The notes under the pieces: generated by a model
The model's database searches: none
What the model saw: the letters and a program-made list of their open reading frames with translations, nothing else
Told to the model about the DNA's origin: nothing
Part shown: positions 10,781-22,445 of the stretch, one piece after another
Layout of the letters: each line of letters opens with the position of its first letter
Numbering within the stretch: position 1 is the first letter of the stretch
Assembly: GCF_001625215.2 (NCBI RefSeq)
Contig: NC_030385.2
Span: 8,053,135-8,117,134 of the forward strand
Length of the DNA: 64,000 nt
Direction: 5' to 3'
DNA from: Daucus carota subsp. sativus
Lineage: Eukaryota > Streptophyta > Magnoliopsida > Apiales > Apiaceae
Made by a program: the position numbers and the translations under genes

Positions 10781-12488
10781 CCCTCACATAGAGTGTGGAT
10801 GGTATCCATCACCTCTTCTGTAGTAGTACAACTTATGAAATTATCAAATATATCTTAATCAATGTCATGAAACAAAATGTTCATGGATTTATTGTCCTTA
10901 TGCACGTCTTTTTCATCTTCATCTTTGCATTTAGAGATGTTCTCTGGGACTTCTTTATCTTCAAAATTATTTTAATCCAATCTAACAGTATTGTTGATCT
11001 TGACTGGTACATGTGGCCTTTTATGAATACAATTAATATAACTAGTATCAAGAGATAAAAGATGCATCCTCATTTTTACTTTTCAGTGAAAGAAATGTTC
11101 TTTATCTAGCATTGGAATTTAAACACCTTCATCTTTTCTTTCCTTAGTTGATTTGTTTGAGATCTTTTCTTCTTGTATGTTAGAAGGCTAATCTGATAAT
11201 AATCATTATTTTAACAATTCAAAATATGAAAGGATTGTAGAAAGGGTGTTAAAATACATTCTTAAAAAAAAATTGTAGATAAAGAAATGTATCTGACAGA
11301 GAACAAATAAAATCAAACACTAAAATGAACTTCGAAATAAACAAAAGCTCTTTCAAAATTTCAGATGGGTGTTTTCTTCTCCACTTTGGTAATTTTATAT
11401 GTGGATGAACATTTTTATGGTTGTTCAACACAACTGCTTACAAGATCATAGAGGTAATTTTACAATATATTGCTATTCTGCACTAGGTTGTTGTTCTTCA
11501 CTATTATTCTGGACGACTCAAAATGATTTAAAATACTTGGTTATATATCCAAGTTCACATTTTTTTTCTAATCTAGATAAACAAAATTACTATTCTAGAA
11601 AAAAGTCGTCATCCCTACTCTTTTTCTTGATCATACATTTGAGGAAATATTTGTCTTCTTGATAAAATAGTCATGTCGAATATTTTCTTGTTCTACAACT
11701 TGAAATAGTAGGCTTCGAGTTCTTCAACATATGACTAAGACTTTTTATAGCTTAGTTTCCAAAATAGTTTGTACTTTTTCTGTTCAGCCCATATGACCCT
11801 TGTCCTTTCTTTGGGTTGTAGCTATGAACTGATAATCTCCAAATGTAGCAATTGATGAATCAATAAACAACCATTGATAGCTTCATTATTAGACGTTTAT
11901 GGCTTCCAGAATTATCAGTTGATAATTCATTTTTCACTAGCCGTTGATGGTGAATAACAATTGATGAATATTCTATTCCTCATATGTTGATAGTATGATT
12001 TAGCCGTTGATCTTAAGTTCAATCACAAAGTTTACATGATTTAGAATATTTATAATTTGAAATCCTAACTACACATCCGTTGATGGGCCAATTTTTTTTC
12101 TTCAGTTGATCAACCTATTCTGCCAACTACTACACCGAAAAGTACTTGTTTTGTTGCAACACTTCATAATCCGTTATTGATTTATCTGATCAACGAATAT
12201 TACAAATAATATGCTATTTGTTGATAAGCTACATTTTAATACAAATAAAACTACACTACTTATCAGCAAGATTGATATATTCCTAAAAATAATAAACAAC
12301 ACTAAATTGTTCAAAATATAGCAACAAAAAGAAACTAGCTAGATAGCTCCAAGAAAAATCTCAGAATAATTTTAAATAATAAAATAAATCAAGCATGATA
12401 CAATGTCAAGCAACAAAGCAAGTCAATAGTGCAATCAAATACAACTAAAAACCCTGCAAATAGAAACGTAACACAGACGTAGCCATTA
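10781..12488. other. Probable retrotransposon debris, no gene
   Basis: No coding region is seen. From about 11820 to 12240 short words such as CCGTTGATG, TTGATGAAT and GTTGATAA recur in degenerate form, as in decayed non-coding regions of retroelements. This stretch directly adjoins the gag relic at 9940-10780. No LTR pair could be paired by eye. Confidence 0.4.
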
Positions 12489-12800
12489 CTCTCTCTGTCC
12501 CATTCATTTTTATACAGTTTCCCTTTTTGTAATGTCTCATCATTTATATATATTCCAAAAATAGCAAATTTTAATAATATAAAATACTATTACACCTACT
12601 ACTTTTTTCCACTATCTCTATTCTATAATAATATAAACACTATTACACCCACTACTTTCCCCACTCTCTCAAATTTATTATTTAATATAAATAAGTCCCA
12701 CCACTTTACCCACTTTTCATCTAATTTTACTCATTTCTTACACTTTTACTTCATTTTTGTGTCCACGCCCAATGTATATAATTGGGTGGGACGAAGGGAG
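12489..12800. mobile_element. Stowaway-type MITE (copy 1)
   Basis: About 312 bp beginning CTCTCTCTGTCCC and ending GGGACGAAGGGAG. The ends are imperfect inverted repeats of the Stowaway consensus CTCCCTCCGTCCC. TA precedes the left end; the right TA is mutated. Internal sequence (TATACAGTTTCC, ATGTCTCATCATTT) matches, in reverse complement, the copy at 42107-42419, so the two are one subfamily. It lies just 3' of the EAR-protein gene. Confidence 0.8.
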
Positions 12801-13104
12801 CAAGAGTTTTGCATTAATCTGGCAAGTGCCACACGACAGTTCCCTTTTACAGACTGCCTTCTTGCATTTATTTAGAATAGTAATGTGAACATTAACAATG
12901 ATATATAGAAAATGACAAAAAAATGCTACATAAATTTACACAAGTAGGGACAATAAGATTATTGTTGAAATTTACATATCATCAGTCAAATACATATTAT
13001 TTTTATTATGTACACCAAACAAAATTCACTAACTGGAGACCACAATAATTTTTCTCGGAAACAAAATGAATGAAACATAAGGTACAAGCATTATTCTTAT
13101 CTAC

Positions 13105-14344
13105 TTATAATGAAATGTTGAGATCAATACGAGGTTTCTTCGACGGCATATGTGATGGAACAATCATGTTGCAGCGAGGGCATCTAGGGTTGCTTTTAGA
13201 AATTAGCACATAAAGTAGGCAACTAGGGCAACTTCCAGCAAAAGAGGCACATGATTTATCCTCAGAGTCCATATTCTCAGTTTCTTTAACCGAAGATGAG
13301 GAATTAGAAGGTGATGATGACTGTGACATGGATATAGACCTCTTCCGAGTCATCTCTTTTTCTGCTCTTTTGAGAGCAGATTTCACTTTGTCAAGGGTGC
13401 ATACGCTCTGGTAATTGTATGGTGATTGTGGTGGAGATGATTGCACAAGCTTAAGTTCTAAACTAGCATCATCAAACAGGTTCAGAGGTTGTTTAGTTGC
13501 AGGCAGACATTTCGAATCCTGAAGTGTGGAAACTATTTGATTGGTTTGTTGCTTGTGCTCACAAGACGAGACCGGTGTTTTTGGAGAGTTGCATCTCTGA
13601 AGATACACCTTTCCTGACTGCAAGAGTTGGACATCATACTTAATGTAAGATCAATGATGGCTTAATAATCACAATAATTTCACAAGCTTTTGCACTAAAA
13701 TATAATGAAGCATATTTTTTAGGTTTCAAGTGCATACGTGCTAATGATAATATTAATAAAAATATGATTTAACTAAAACAAGACTTTAGTCATATTTAAA
13801 AGTAAATTTCTTATACTTCATCCCCACGATGAACTCTTCATAGCTTCAAAAAACAACAAATTTACTTTCATAATTGCCACTGACCAATCACCTGACCAGT
13901 TCTATTTATATTAGATCCGCTAAATGGCTCAGAAACTTAACAAGGAGAAACAAAACCAACTGTATGCATATTATAATGCATGAAAATTCTATGTCCCGAA
14001 AAAATAGAATCTTTAAGAACTCTCATCAAATAATTTAGATTGAAGAACCAAAAAACACATACTACATATTGAAAATTGTATTAATATATTAGTACTAAAA
14101 CACAAGAGAATCTTAACTAAACAATAAAAACAAAAAAAGGTACCTTTAAATCCAGTCTTTTTTCATACCCAGAAGGCACTTGTAAATCAAGGTCGAGTTC
14201 TTGAGAATAAATGGTAGCAAAAGAATCAGAACGACCACCAAGCAAGTCACGAGTAATCAGGGCCGTGGAACTAGAATTACTATGTTGTTGTTCTTCAGTG
14301 TATCTACCCATTATCCTAACAAGATAACCTACCTCAGCAGCCAT
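13105..14344 (-). CDS. EAR-motif / Cys-ribbon protein (At1g16500/At1g79160-like)
   Basis: Two exons, 14144-14344 and 13105-13617, give 237 residues; the donor (AAG|GTACCT) and acceptor (CTCTTGCAG|TCA) are clean. The N-terminus (MAAEVGYLVRIMG, then TALITRDLLGG and QELDLDLQVPSG) and the junction KRLDLK|SGKVYLQRC match the plant family of At1g16500/At1g79160, whose database name 'filamentous hemagglutinin transporter' is not informative. LDLDL (residues 50-54) and LELKL (120-124) fit the EAR repression motif LxLxL. Near the C-terminus, CPSC (197-200) and CPRC (213-216) separated by 12 residues form a zinc-ribbon-like pair, as in the repressor cofactors GIR1/GIR2. I infer a nuclear corepressor-type adaptor; no enzyme motif is present. 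The exon-2 open frame extends upstream past the acceptor, but the family match places the junction at the splice site. A TA-rich box near 14425-14443 may be its TATA. Confidence 0.85.
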
Positions 14345-14888
14345 GATTGTATATAATAAGAAAAATAAAAAAGATGAAAGGAGAAATATTATTGATGGGG
14401 GTTGAATGCAGAGGGAAGGCTTGTATGTATATATATATATGAGCGAGTAGAAGGGGGAGGCGGGTAACGGATAAGTAACGAGAAGATGTTTGTCAGTGCG
14501 TGTGTATATTATTAATGGAGGGGTTGGGGGATATTAAGTAGTAATTGATTGCTCACAGTCGTCAGTAATGGCGGCATTTAATGCACACACAATAGAGATT
14601 GAGATAGGAAAGATCACATATGCATACAACATACGTATATATAGTAGAAAGATTTCCATACACACACATGTAAGATAAAAAATTATACATATCTTTTTAA
14701 AAATGGTTTTCCTTACGTGTGTCTACAAGCACACACTAACAACTATATTTTTTTACAGAAATGTAAGAATTTTATTAATGATGATTTTCGTGCATACATG
14801 AGAATCATCTTTATTAATAAAATTTGTGTCAATAAAAATTCACCATCTAACCAAAAAGAATAAAAATTCACCATCTAACCAAAAAATA
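14345..14888. other. Promoter region of the EAR-protein gene
   Basis: No ORF. An alternating AT tract at about 14427-14443 lies some 85 bp upstream of the start codon and may serve as TATA on the minus strand. A 27-bp segment (AATAAAAATTCACCATCTAA and onward) is tandemly duplicated at about 14832-14886. Confidence 0.45.
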
Positions 14889-15179
14889 CCTCTTTTATCC
14901 CATTACAAATGTCTCTTTTGAGAAAAATATTTGTCTCAAATTACATGTTCTTGTTTTTTTTCAACACATATTTATCTCTATATTTATTGTGATCTTTTTG
15001 AACCTCAATTTTATTCTCATTCTCAATGCACTAAATCTCTATATTTTTTGTGCTTTTTTTGAAACTCAACTCTATTCTCACTTCTCAATGTACTAGTTAA
15101 TGATATATGAGTCCAACAAGCTTTTTCCTTCATGTGGGTATTTTTTTAAAAGGGGACATATATAATGCGACGGAAGGAG
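14889..15179. mobile_element. Degenerate Stowaway-type MITE
   Basis: The right end (GCGACGGAAGGAG followed by TA) is a clear Stowaway terminus. The left end (TA, then CCTCTTTTATCCC) is diverged. It lies 70 bp outside the retrotransposon's left target duplication. Confidence 0.5.
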
Positions 15180-15249
15180 TAGTTAATGTGTGCCAACACA
15201 TTAGAAAATCTATTTTAAAGGTTTTGCATGACAACGACATATATGTGTT

Positions 15250-15254
15250 TAGGG
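15250..15254 (+). repeat. Left target-site duplication of the Sirevirus
   Basis: TAGGG directly precedes the LTR 5'-TG on the plus strand and recurs at 31207-31211 directly after the other LTR's CA. Five base pairs is the usual Copia duplication length. Confidence 0.92.
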
Positions 15255-18242
15255 TGTTAGGTCCTGAATAAGGCGTAAATTAAGCTAGAAGGGGGGGGTT
15301 GAATAGCTTAATGTCCAATTTAAAAATTATAATTGCCTTTTAAAAACATTTTCCAAGTTTTAAATATTTTTACCGTGTTGTTTAGCAATTATATGTGCGG
15401 AAGTAAAAAGCAAATATCACACGGTCGATTTTATCCTGGTTCGCGATGGAGCAACCTCTAATAGATTCTCGCACCCCTAGTCCAGTCCCCGAGCTCCTCT
15501 CCGGACTCGAGATTTTTCACTATAAGAAAGATGTACTCCTTATAGCCGGCGGAGAAGCCTTTACAATCTAAACTTACAAATATTTATCTTGGTCCGTAAC
15601 TCCCCGTTACAACCTCACAATAAATGTAAAGCCTCTACTTGACTTATCTTAGAAAGTAACTTCCCGTTACTTCTTCAAAGTCGGTGTAGAGCCTTGGTGT
15701 AGTCTTTGTATTCCTAAGCTTTTGCGGGTCTTGGATCTTAGGTCTTAGATCTTGGGTCTTTTCTTTTCTTCACGGTGCGAAGACGACTAACTCCCCGTTA
15801 GTGCGTCTAGGACTTGGGTCTTAGAACAAGAATCACCTCACTTCACTTCACCTCACTGCAAAAGTTAGAACACAATATCTACGAAACAAACAAGTTATAA
15901 AAGATGAGTTTTGAACTAGTATGTTACTGTACTAGTTCGGAGATGACAATAATATTCAAGTTATAAATATTATAGTCAAGTATAGTATACTTTCTTTGGA
16001 TCTATAATATAAGATCAAGTATACGTTTAATTACTCCAAGTATAGTTAAGTTGGGAGTAATTAATCAAGCCTTTTCTTTTAAGCAAAATATGCTTAAGGC
16101 TACACAAGTATTCTTTTCTTTTGATTCAAAATGTTGATCAAAGAATACTTGGTTTACAAAACTCCGTTTTGAGATATAATGAGAGATCTCGGAGATTGTA
16201 AAATATCCTTTCTTTAACTTCTTGCACAACTTGATAAAGCCAAGATAAATAAAATGTGGGTGGCTAGCCTCTTTGAGTTGTGCTCTTTGAAGTTTAGGAT
16301 ATAGAAAGCTTCCTCGAACAATAGTTCGGAATATTCGATATTTTCCCGAGATAATAAAGTTAAGTTAGTGCGGGATCGAATATGCTTTCTTTAGCTTCTC
16401 AAAGTTTAGCCAAGATAATAACAACCAATAAGTTGCTAAACTTTGCTTTTGAAGCTATAGTGATTAAAAGCTCTTTTGTCGTAAATCTTTCTTCCACACA
16501 ACACTAAGGTGATAGATGGAAGGACGACGATGCTTTTATCACAAATCTCTTATAGAGATTAAGTACTCTTGAAACTATGTTCAAATCTTTTGTCTCTTTG
16601 AAGAGATCGAGTACTTCCTCGGATGTTCTTTCTTTGTTCTCTTTAAAAAGAGAGAGATATATATATCTTTTATATCTTGAACAAATCCGGATCTTTTGGT
16701 CTCTTTTAGAGAACCTTGTTGAAGAACTTGTAAGATGAAGAGAGTTTAAGTACAAAGTCCTGCAACAAAATGGTCGGTTAAGACACAAATAAGAAGCTAA
16801 GAAGAAACCACTTACGGGAGATGACCAGAAAAGTTCGCCGGAAAAATTCGCCGGAGGTTCGGCCGGATTTTGGGCACTTGGACGAACTTGGGCAGCCCCT
16901 ACGGAGGCTTGGAAGTGGTTGTGGGTGAGCTAACTTGGTGGGTTAGAGCTTGAGAATCAAAACCTTGTATATATGAATATATATTTAGGAAAGAGAAGGT
17001 TTTGGAGATGAAGTATTAAAGAGAGAGAGTATAAACTTGAAAAACTTGAACACTTCTAAAAATCTCAGCACTTTCTTGGCTCTTAGCTTGAGAGAATTTG
17101 GTGTGTGGGAGGTGGGTATTTATAGAGGGAAGTGGGTGGAGTGAATGGTTGAGATGAAAGGAAAATAAAGGGTGGAGATTGAAAAGGTGTGGATTGTGGT
17201 TTTGTTGTCTTTGTTTGCCACTTGCATAATAAGACAAACAACTTTATGGGAGAAATCTCAGCTGAGTTGTGTCACTAAAAGACAAACACGCTTCCCGAGA
17301 ATTTGATTAATAACGTAACTTTGTATCATTATTAAATGCGACGATTTTTCGAAACCTCCAATAAATTACACCAAAAATATGATAAATCATAGAATATTGT
17401 AAAATGGTGATCTGGAAATTTTGGTCAATTTTGGTCAATGTTGACTTGGTCAAACGTCCAGTCAAAGATCCCAGCCAGCCCCTAAAAATAGCGTCCGGAC
17501 CAAACTTCTCAGAAAATTATGAAAATTTTACTATGCACCAAAAACATTATTCAAATGATCCATCTCAAGTTTCAAGTCATTCTAGCAAGTAGAAGTATTT
17601 TATTTGTATTTAAAACGATAAAAACCAGTCTCCGGGTTTGAATAAAATACGATTAGCCATTTGCGAGTTTGAACAAAACTTTGGCTAATATTTTGACTTG
17701 AGTAAACACTTTGAAATATATTTCCTTGAATATAAAATATTTTGAATTTGAAGGAAATATTTTTGGGAGTTTAAAATAATTTATTCCGTAAAATAATAAA
17801 TTGAATAATTGGGAATAAATTACTTTAAAATAAAAGACTTGAGTAATAAATTTTTGTCTTTTTAAATAAATGTCAAAAGAGTGTTCTAAAGAATATAATG
17901 AATGTATATTCCTTGTTCAAGCTTCTTTTGCATTTCGCTTTTGCAATTGTAAAACAAGAAGATACCATTAATCGATATTTCTCGTCCGATAAATTGCGAT
18001 GTAAAAACTTTGAATACTCCTTAGAAAAATATTGAAAAACTTTTTGTAAACAAGGAGTATCATTTATATTTATATGATATAAATAGAATTTTGGAAATTC
18101 TTTTTGAGCTAGTTTGACCATTTGACTTTTGACGGAATCAATTAAATAAAGATGTCCTATTGGAGAGGTATCTAAGTGAATTTAAATTTTATGTAAGTTA
18201 TGCAAATATCAAAATAATCATTTTATCGAAGATGTCCTTTCA
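15255..18242 (-). repeat. 3' LTR of the Sirevirus (2,988 bp)
   Basis: Starts TGTTAGGTCCTG and ends GATGTCCTTTCA on the plus strand (TG...CA). It is offset from the other LTR by exactly 12,964 bp, with no difference seen in the segments compared across its length. It holds a TATAAATA box on the minus strand (17117-17124). The open frames inside (62-94 codons) are the same in both LTRs, have no family resemblance and are not reported as genes. Confidence 0.95.
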
Positions 18243-18256
18243 ATCTTCCCCTTTTT
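18243..18256 (-). other. Polypurine tract of the Sirevirus
   Basis: The minus strand reads AAAAAGGGGAAGAT immediately before the 3' LTR. It would prime plus-strand DNA synthesis. The form AAAAGGGGGAGAT is familiar from Sireviruses. A second copy, AAAAGGGGAAGAA, lies about 240 bp further inside (18481-18493). Confidence 0.88.
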
Positions 18257-21200
18257 GGTATTTGCCAAACAAACATAAAATTTAAATTTTTAGGTGTGTG
18301 CTTCCCCTACATGTATGCATGGAATTTTAGAAAATTATTTTTGCACATAAAACTTAGGAGCACACAAGCTAAATCCTCTTGATTGATTCCTGCACAAGGC
18401 AATTTTAATTTGTCAGTATGGACTCAAAAAGAATATATTAATTGAAGAAATTTAAGATTTTAAAATTGGAGTCCAATTTCTTCTTCCCCTTTTGTTTGGA
18501 AAAATGCCAAAAAAAAACATGATATTGAAAAACATATATTGGGGAGACAAAAAAAAATGAGCATGTCATTTATACAAATTATAATTAAGCATAGATTATA
18601 ACACAGTTTAGCTATTGCTTAATCATGAAATAATCTGGCTAGACAAATAGTGATTTTGTATTACAAAAGTTTTAATAGATACTAGCATGGCATGCAATGA
18701 ACGAAACTATGTGCACAGATTTTGCAAACTAACAAATATGACAGAAAGCATGGCATAATATATAATATAATCCTTGCTTGCATAAAAGTGAGTCAGTCAG
18801 CCTAAGAAGCAATTTAAATTTATGAGAGAATCTCGATTAAACTAAATAAAGGCATGGCATATTCAGTTATGTTATAGCAAGCTCTGAGTCAGAGTTTCAC
18901 ATTTTCATCCACCTCCTGTAACACTTTTGGCACCAGAGTTGTATACTTCCTGCAGACTTGGTTAGTTATACAGAGGAAGATGAACACAAGATATTTTAGT
19001 GCTGCCAAACTACATTAGTTCAGTTTGATCAAGACTGTGATCATGAGTATTTCCTGCAGACACCGATATCCAATCTTGTCAAATCATGCAAGTGAAGATC
19101 CAATAATTGTTAATGATTAGCAAGAAGAGCATGTTAGTCTTTTTCCATCACAAATTAGCTAAATAATTAGCTAAGCTCAGTTGCTCCTATAAGAGATTTA
19201 ACAAATTCATCTAATACAAACAGTCTAAACTTTCAGAGACTTCAACCTGATGAAATTATAAGTGAATTTCTTGTGTAAAGAAAGTAGTTCAGCAAGCTTG
19301 AAAATCAAGTACAAGTACTTGTGATCACAGACCTTTAATACATTAAAGATAATGCTTAGATATTAGGACACAGAACTTTCTACATCAGTTATATAGGGAA
19401 CCTAGCAAGCTGGTTGCAGGGGTATTAATTTGATACAATCTATCATGATGAATGGAGCAACAAGCATAAGTCAGTATGGACTAGATTATCAAGATTCTTT
19501 AATCCACAAAATTTAATTAAATCTAGTTTAAGTAAAATCTTGACAATAGCTAGCATGAGACAGAGATTCATATCACAGATTTCAAGAGATTAACATAAAC
19601 AAAACATGAGATGAATATCCTGTAGAGTCATGCCACTAGATTCACTATAGACACATAAATTTGGTAAGGAAGTAGTGATCTAAAAGCATGGCACAAGATT
19701 CAGTGAAGATAGATGATAAACTTTTTAAGATCACATGCAATTTGACATATGCAACATATATTTGATGAGTAATCATGCTATCTGTAACTTCCAGATTCAG
19801 TAGTAAGAAAGTCAAGCCAAGACTCAGATTAAAGGATTGCAGCTTTGTTGACAAAAAATTGATCAGGAAGTATATTTGCACTAAGAATCTGTAAATCTGT
19901 CCACACAGAAGATTTAAAAGTTAAGTAGATGTATATCACAAAGTAATTAAAGGATTATCCAGAATATATTAAAGAAATATTCTACAACAGAGAACTTAAT
20001 ATCCAGATATATATATCTCAAAAAGGTAAGATTTGCTCATACTGTAAGATACCTGACTGCTTTAGTTAACAAAACTATTAATATAATAGATGTCATTTTC
20101 AAGGTATACTTAACCTTAAGTAATACAGTGACTCAAGAAAAAGAAAGGTTTAATAGAGTACACCTGAATAATCCAAGAGTTGCAGAAGTCCTTCAGGGGT
20201 CAATTATTAGTAATCAGAAATCACAAGCAAGCATTTAGCAGCCAGAATAAACTTTCATTCCATGTTCTTTACCCTGCAATCTTATACAAGCAATTCTATT
20301 TCCACATTATACAAGATCACTTGACATAAGGAATTCAGGTTCATATATTACAAGCCAAAAGAAATGATTACCAGGAAATAGGATAATTATATTAATTCAA
20401 AGCAGTTCCAAAGTAATCCTTTTAATTATGACTGAATTTTACAGTGGAATGCAGCCATTTAAGTACACAGAGATATGCCAATATGTAATCCAATACTGAC
20501 ATGAAGCAAATTATACACAAAAAGGACCGATGGCAAGGGATCATTTAATTCTCTGAGCATAAAAACAAGAGAAGTGCAGTGCACAGGAATACAAGGACAA
20601 AAGTTACCACAGAAATTCCACAAAGTCTGCAGGCAACAGTAAATCAAGTACAGATAATACACACCTAGTTTTATCACATAGCTGGCTCTAGCCAAAAGAA
20701 ACTGAGCAAGTCAAATCAGCCAGTTCAACATAGTTTTCATTAGTTTAAAGCTTTGCAGCAATTCCAGAGTATATAGGAATAAATTTATATCTCTCCATCA
20801 TGCTTTTTGCTGACATGAAATGACAGAAATGCTTATCTAAATTCATTCTTGCTGGCATCATCACAATCTCTGATTCTACACATCAATTAACCATATTTTG
20901 GTGTAAACAACACAGATTTAATCAAATATATTAATACACATGTACTCAGCAGAGCTGTATGCTTTCAAATGAGAGAAACTAAGTTGGAGCATACTTTCAT
21001 GATTTAATTACATTAAAAGGACTCCAACAGGTATATATATATAGCAGTGATCATGTATTAGCAGTCAAGAGGCCAAATCTACACATTCATTTAGGGAAAG
21101 GAGATTCACAGAAATATTTAGCACAAATATTCAATTTATTTCTACTCATAACCTCAAGTAGATTCACATCAAAGTTCGATATACTTCTCATTCATTTGAG

Positions 21201-22445
21201 AACACATAATTCGAATTCTCACAGACATTTCACCAAACATCTGAGAATCAATATATATCAGAATCATCAGTTCATATTAATTTGTCATTCAAATACTCTT
21301 TCAACGCAAACAGAATCGTTAAACAGGATTTCGAACACTTATCTCGTCCTATGGAGTCCATCCACACAGGACATGTCCTGAACTATTTTTGATAGATCAG
21401 TTTTCTCTAGCCTTTGTAGTAGTGGCGGCTCTGCTAGCTCTCAAGAGCTGCCACAGCCAATTCTTCCTGTCCAGACTCGGGATTCTCAATACAGCTCCTC
21501 TGAATGAATCTGCAAAAAGATACAAACCACAGAGGCTACATGCCTATCAAAAGATACACAGAATTAGCTACAAAATCACTATATATGTTGATTCCGATCG
21601 AAATCCCCAAATCTATTGAGAGATTTTAGGGTTCTTGTGATACGAAATCGGATTGATATAACCAAATTAGTCCTTCTGCACACCAATTTACTCAAAATTG
21701 GAGTAACAATTGCAGGAAATCCATCAATCGAGCCACGCAAGACCCAAATTTTGAGTTTCAATCGGTGAGGATTGATATAGCATCGAGAGAGAAAATCGAG
21801 CAATACATACAGCTGCAGTTGAAATGTTTAGATAAAATATATGTAATTTTTTTTTTGTTTTGAAATCAACGGCAAAAATAATGAAAGACTAGGATTGTAA
21901 TTTTGCAGCTTGTAACATTTTTGGACCAATTTGGACATAAAACACATGAAATAATCAAATAAATATATAAATAAATATTAGCTTTTTATAAAATTAAGAG
22001 AATTTTATACAAGAAAAACTCAAATTACCGAGCAGTTTAGTAAAATCCGATTGATAAAATTTCTTTTATCAATAAATCTGAATTTTAGAATTTCCTCGGG
22101 AATTGAGTTAAGTTCCATGTATATATATATCAAAATATCAAAGATAATAAAATAAAATATATTTGACCAATATTGGAAAAATAAAATGCATAACCTTAAT
22201 ATCTTAGAGGTATTGAATGATACCCGCTCGAGCAAACAATTTGATCGATTACTTCGAATTTCTCGAATACCTCACAAAATCCGATTGACAAATTTCTTCA
22301 TCAATGAATCTGAATTTTTGAGATATTGAGACGTTCGATCGAAAAGTTTATTTGCTCGTAAGATAACTAAAAATTATGTAAATTATCTTTACCCAAAATA
22401 AATATATATATTTAAATATAAATATACGCAAACCTGCACACTAAA
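18257..22445 (-). other. 3' internal region of the Sirevirus, no long ORF
   Basis: This 4.2-kb segment lies between the pol stop and the polypurine tract, where some Sireviruses carry an envelope-like ORF. None is found; the longest open frames are under 80 codons. From about 21840 down to 18500, the element-sense strand is T-rich with intron-like texture. It starts with a TCTCTCTCGATG-like leader segment, contains a good acceptor (TCTTTTTGCAG near 21510-21520) and then a 36-codon open stretch ending at 21397. This suggests a transduced piece of host transcript, but ordinary Sirevirus non-coding sequence is not excluded. The part nearest pol (21840-22445) is plain AT-rich. Confidence 0.6.

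Noticed and set aside
16504..18121. Four open frames of 62-94 codons repeated exactly at 29468-31085
   Set aside because: They lie inside the two LTRs, which is why they occur twice. They have no domain or codon signature and are not evidence of duplicated host genes.
18257..22445. Envelope-like gene of the Sirevirus
   Set aside because: No open frame above about 80 codons exists on the element strand and no signal-peptide plus membrane-anchor pattern was seen.
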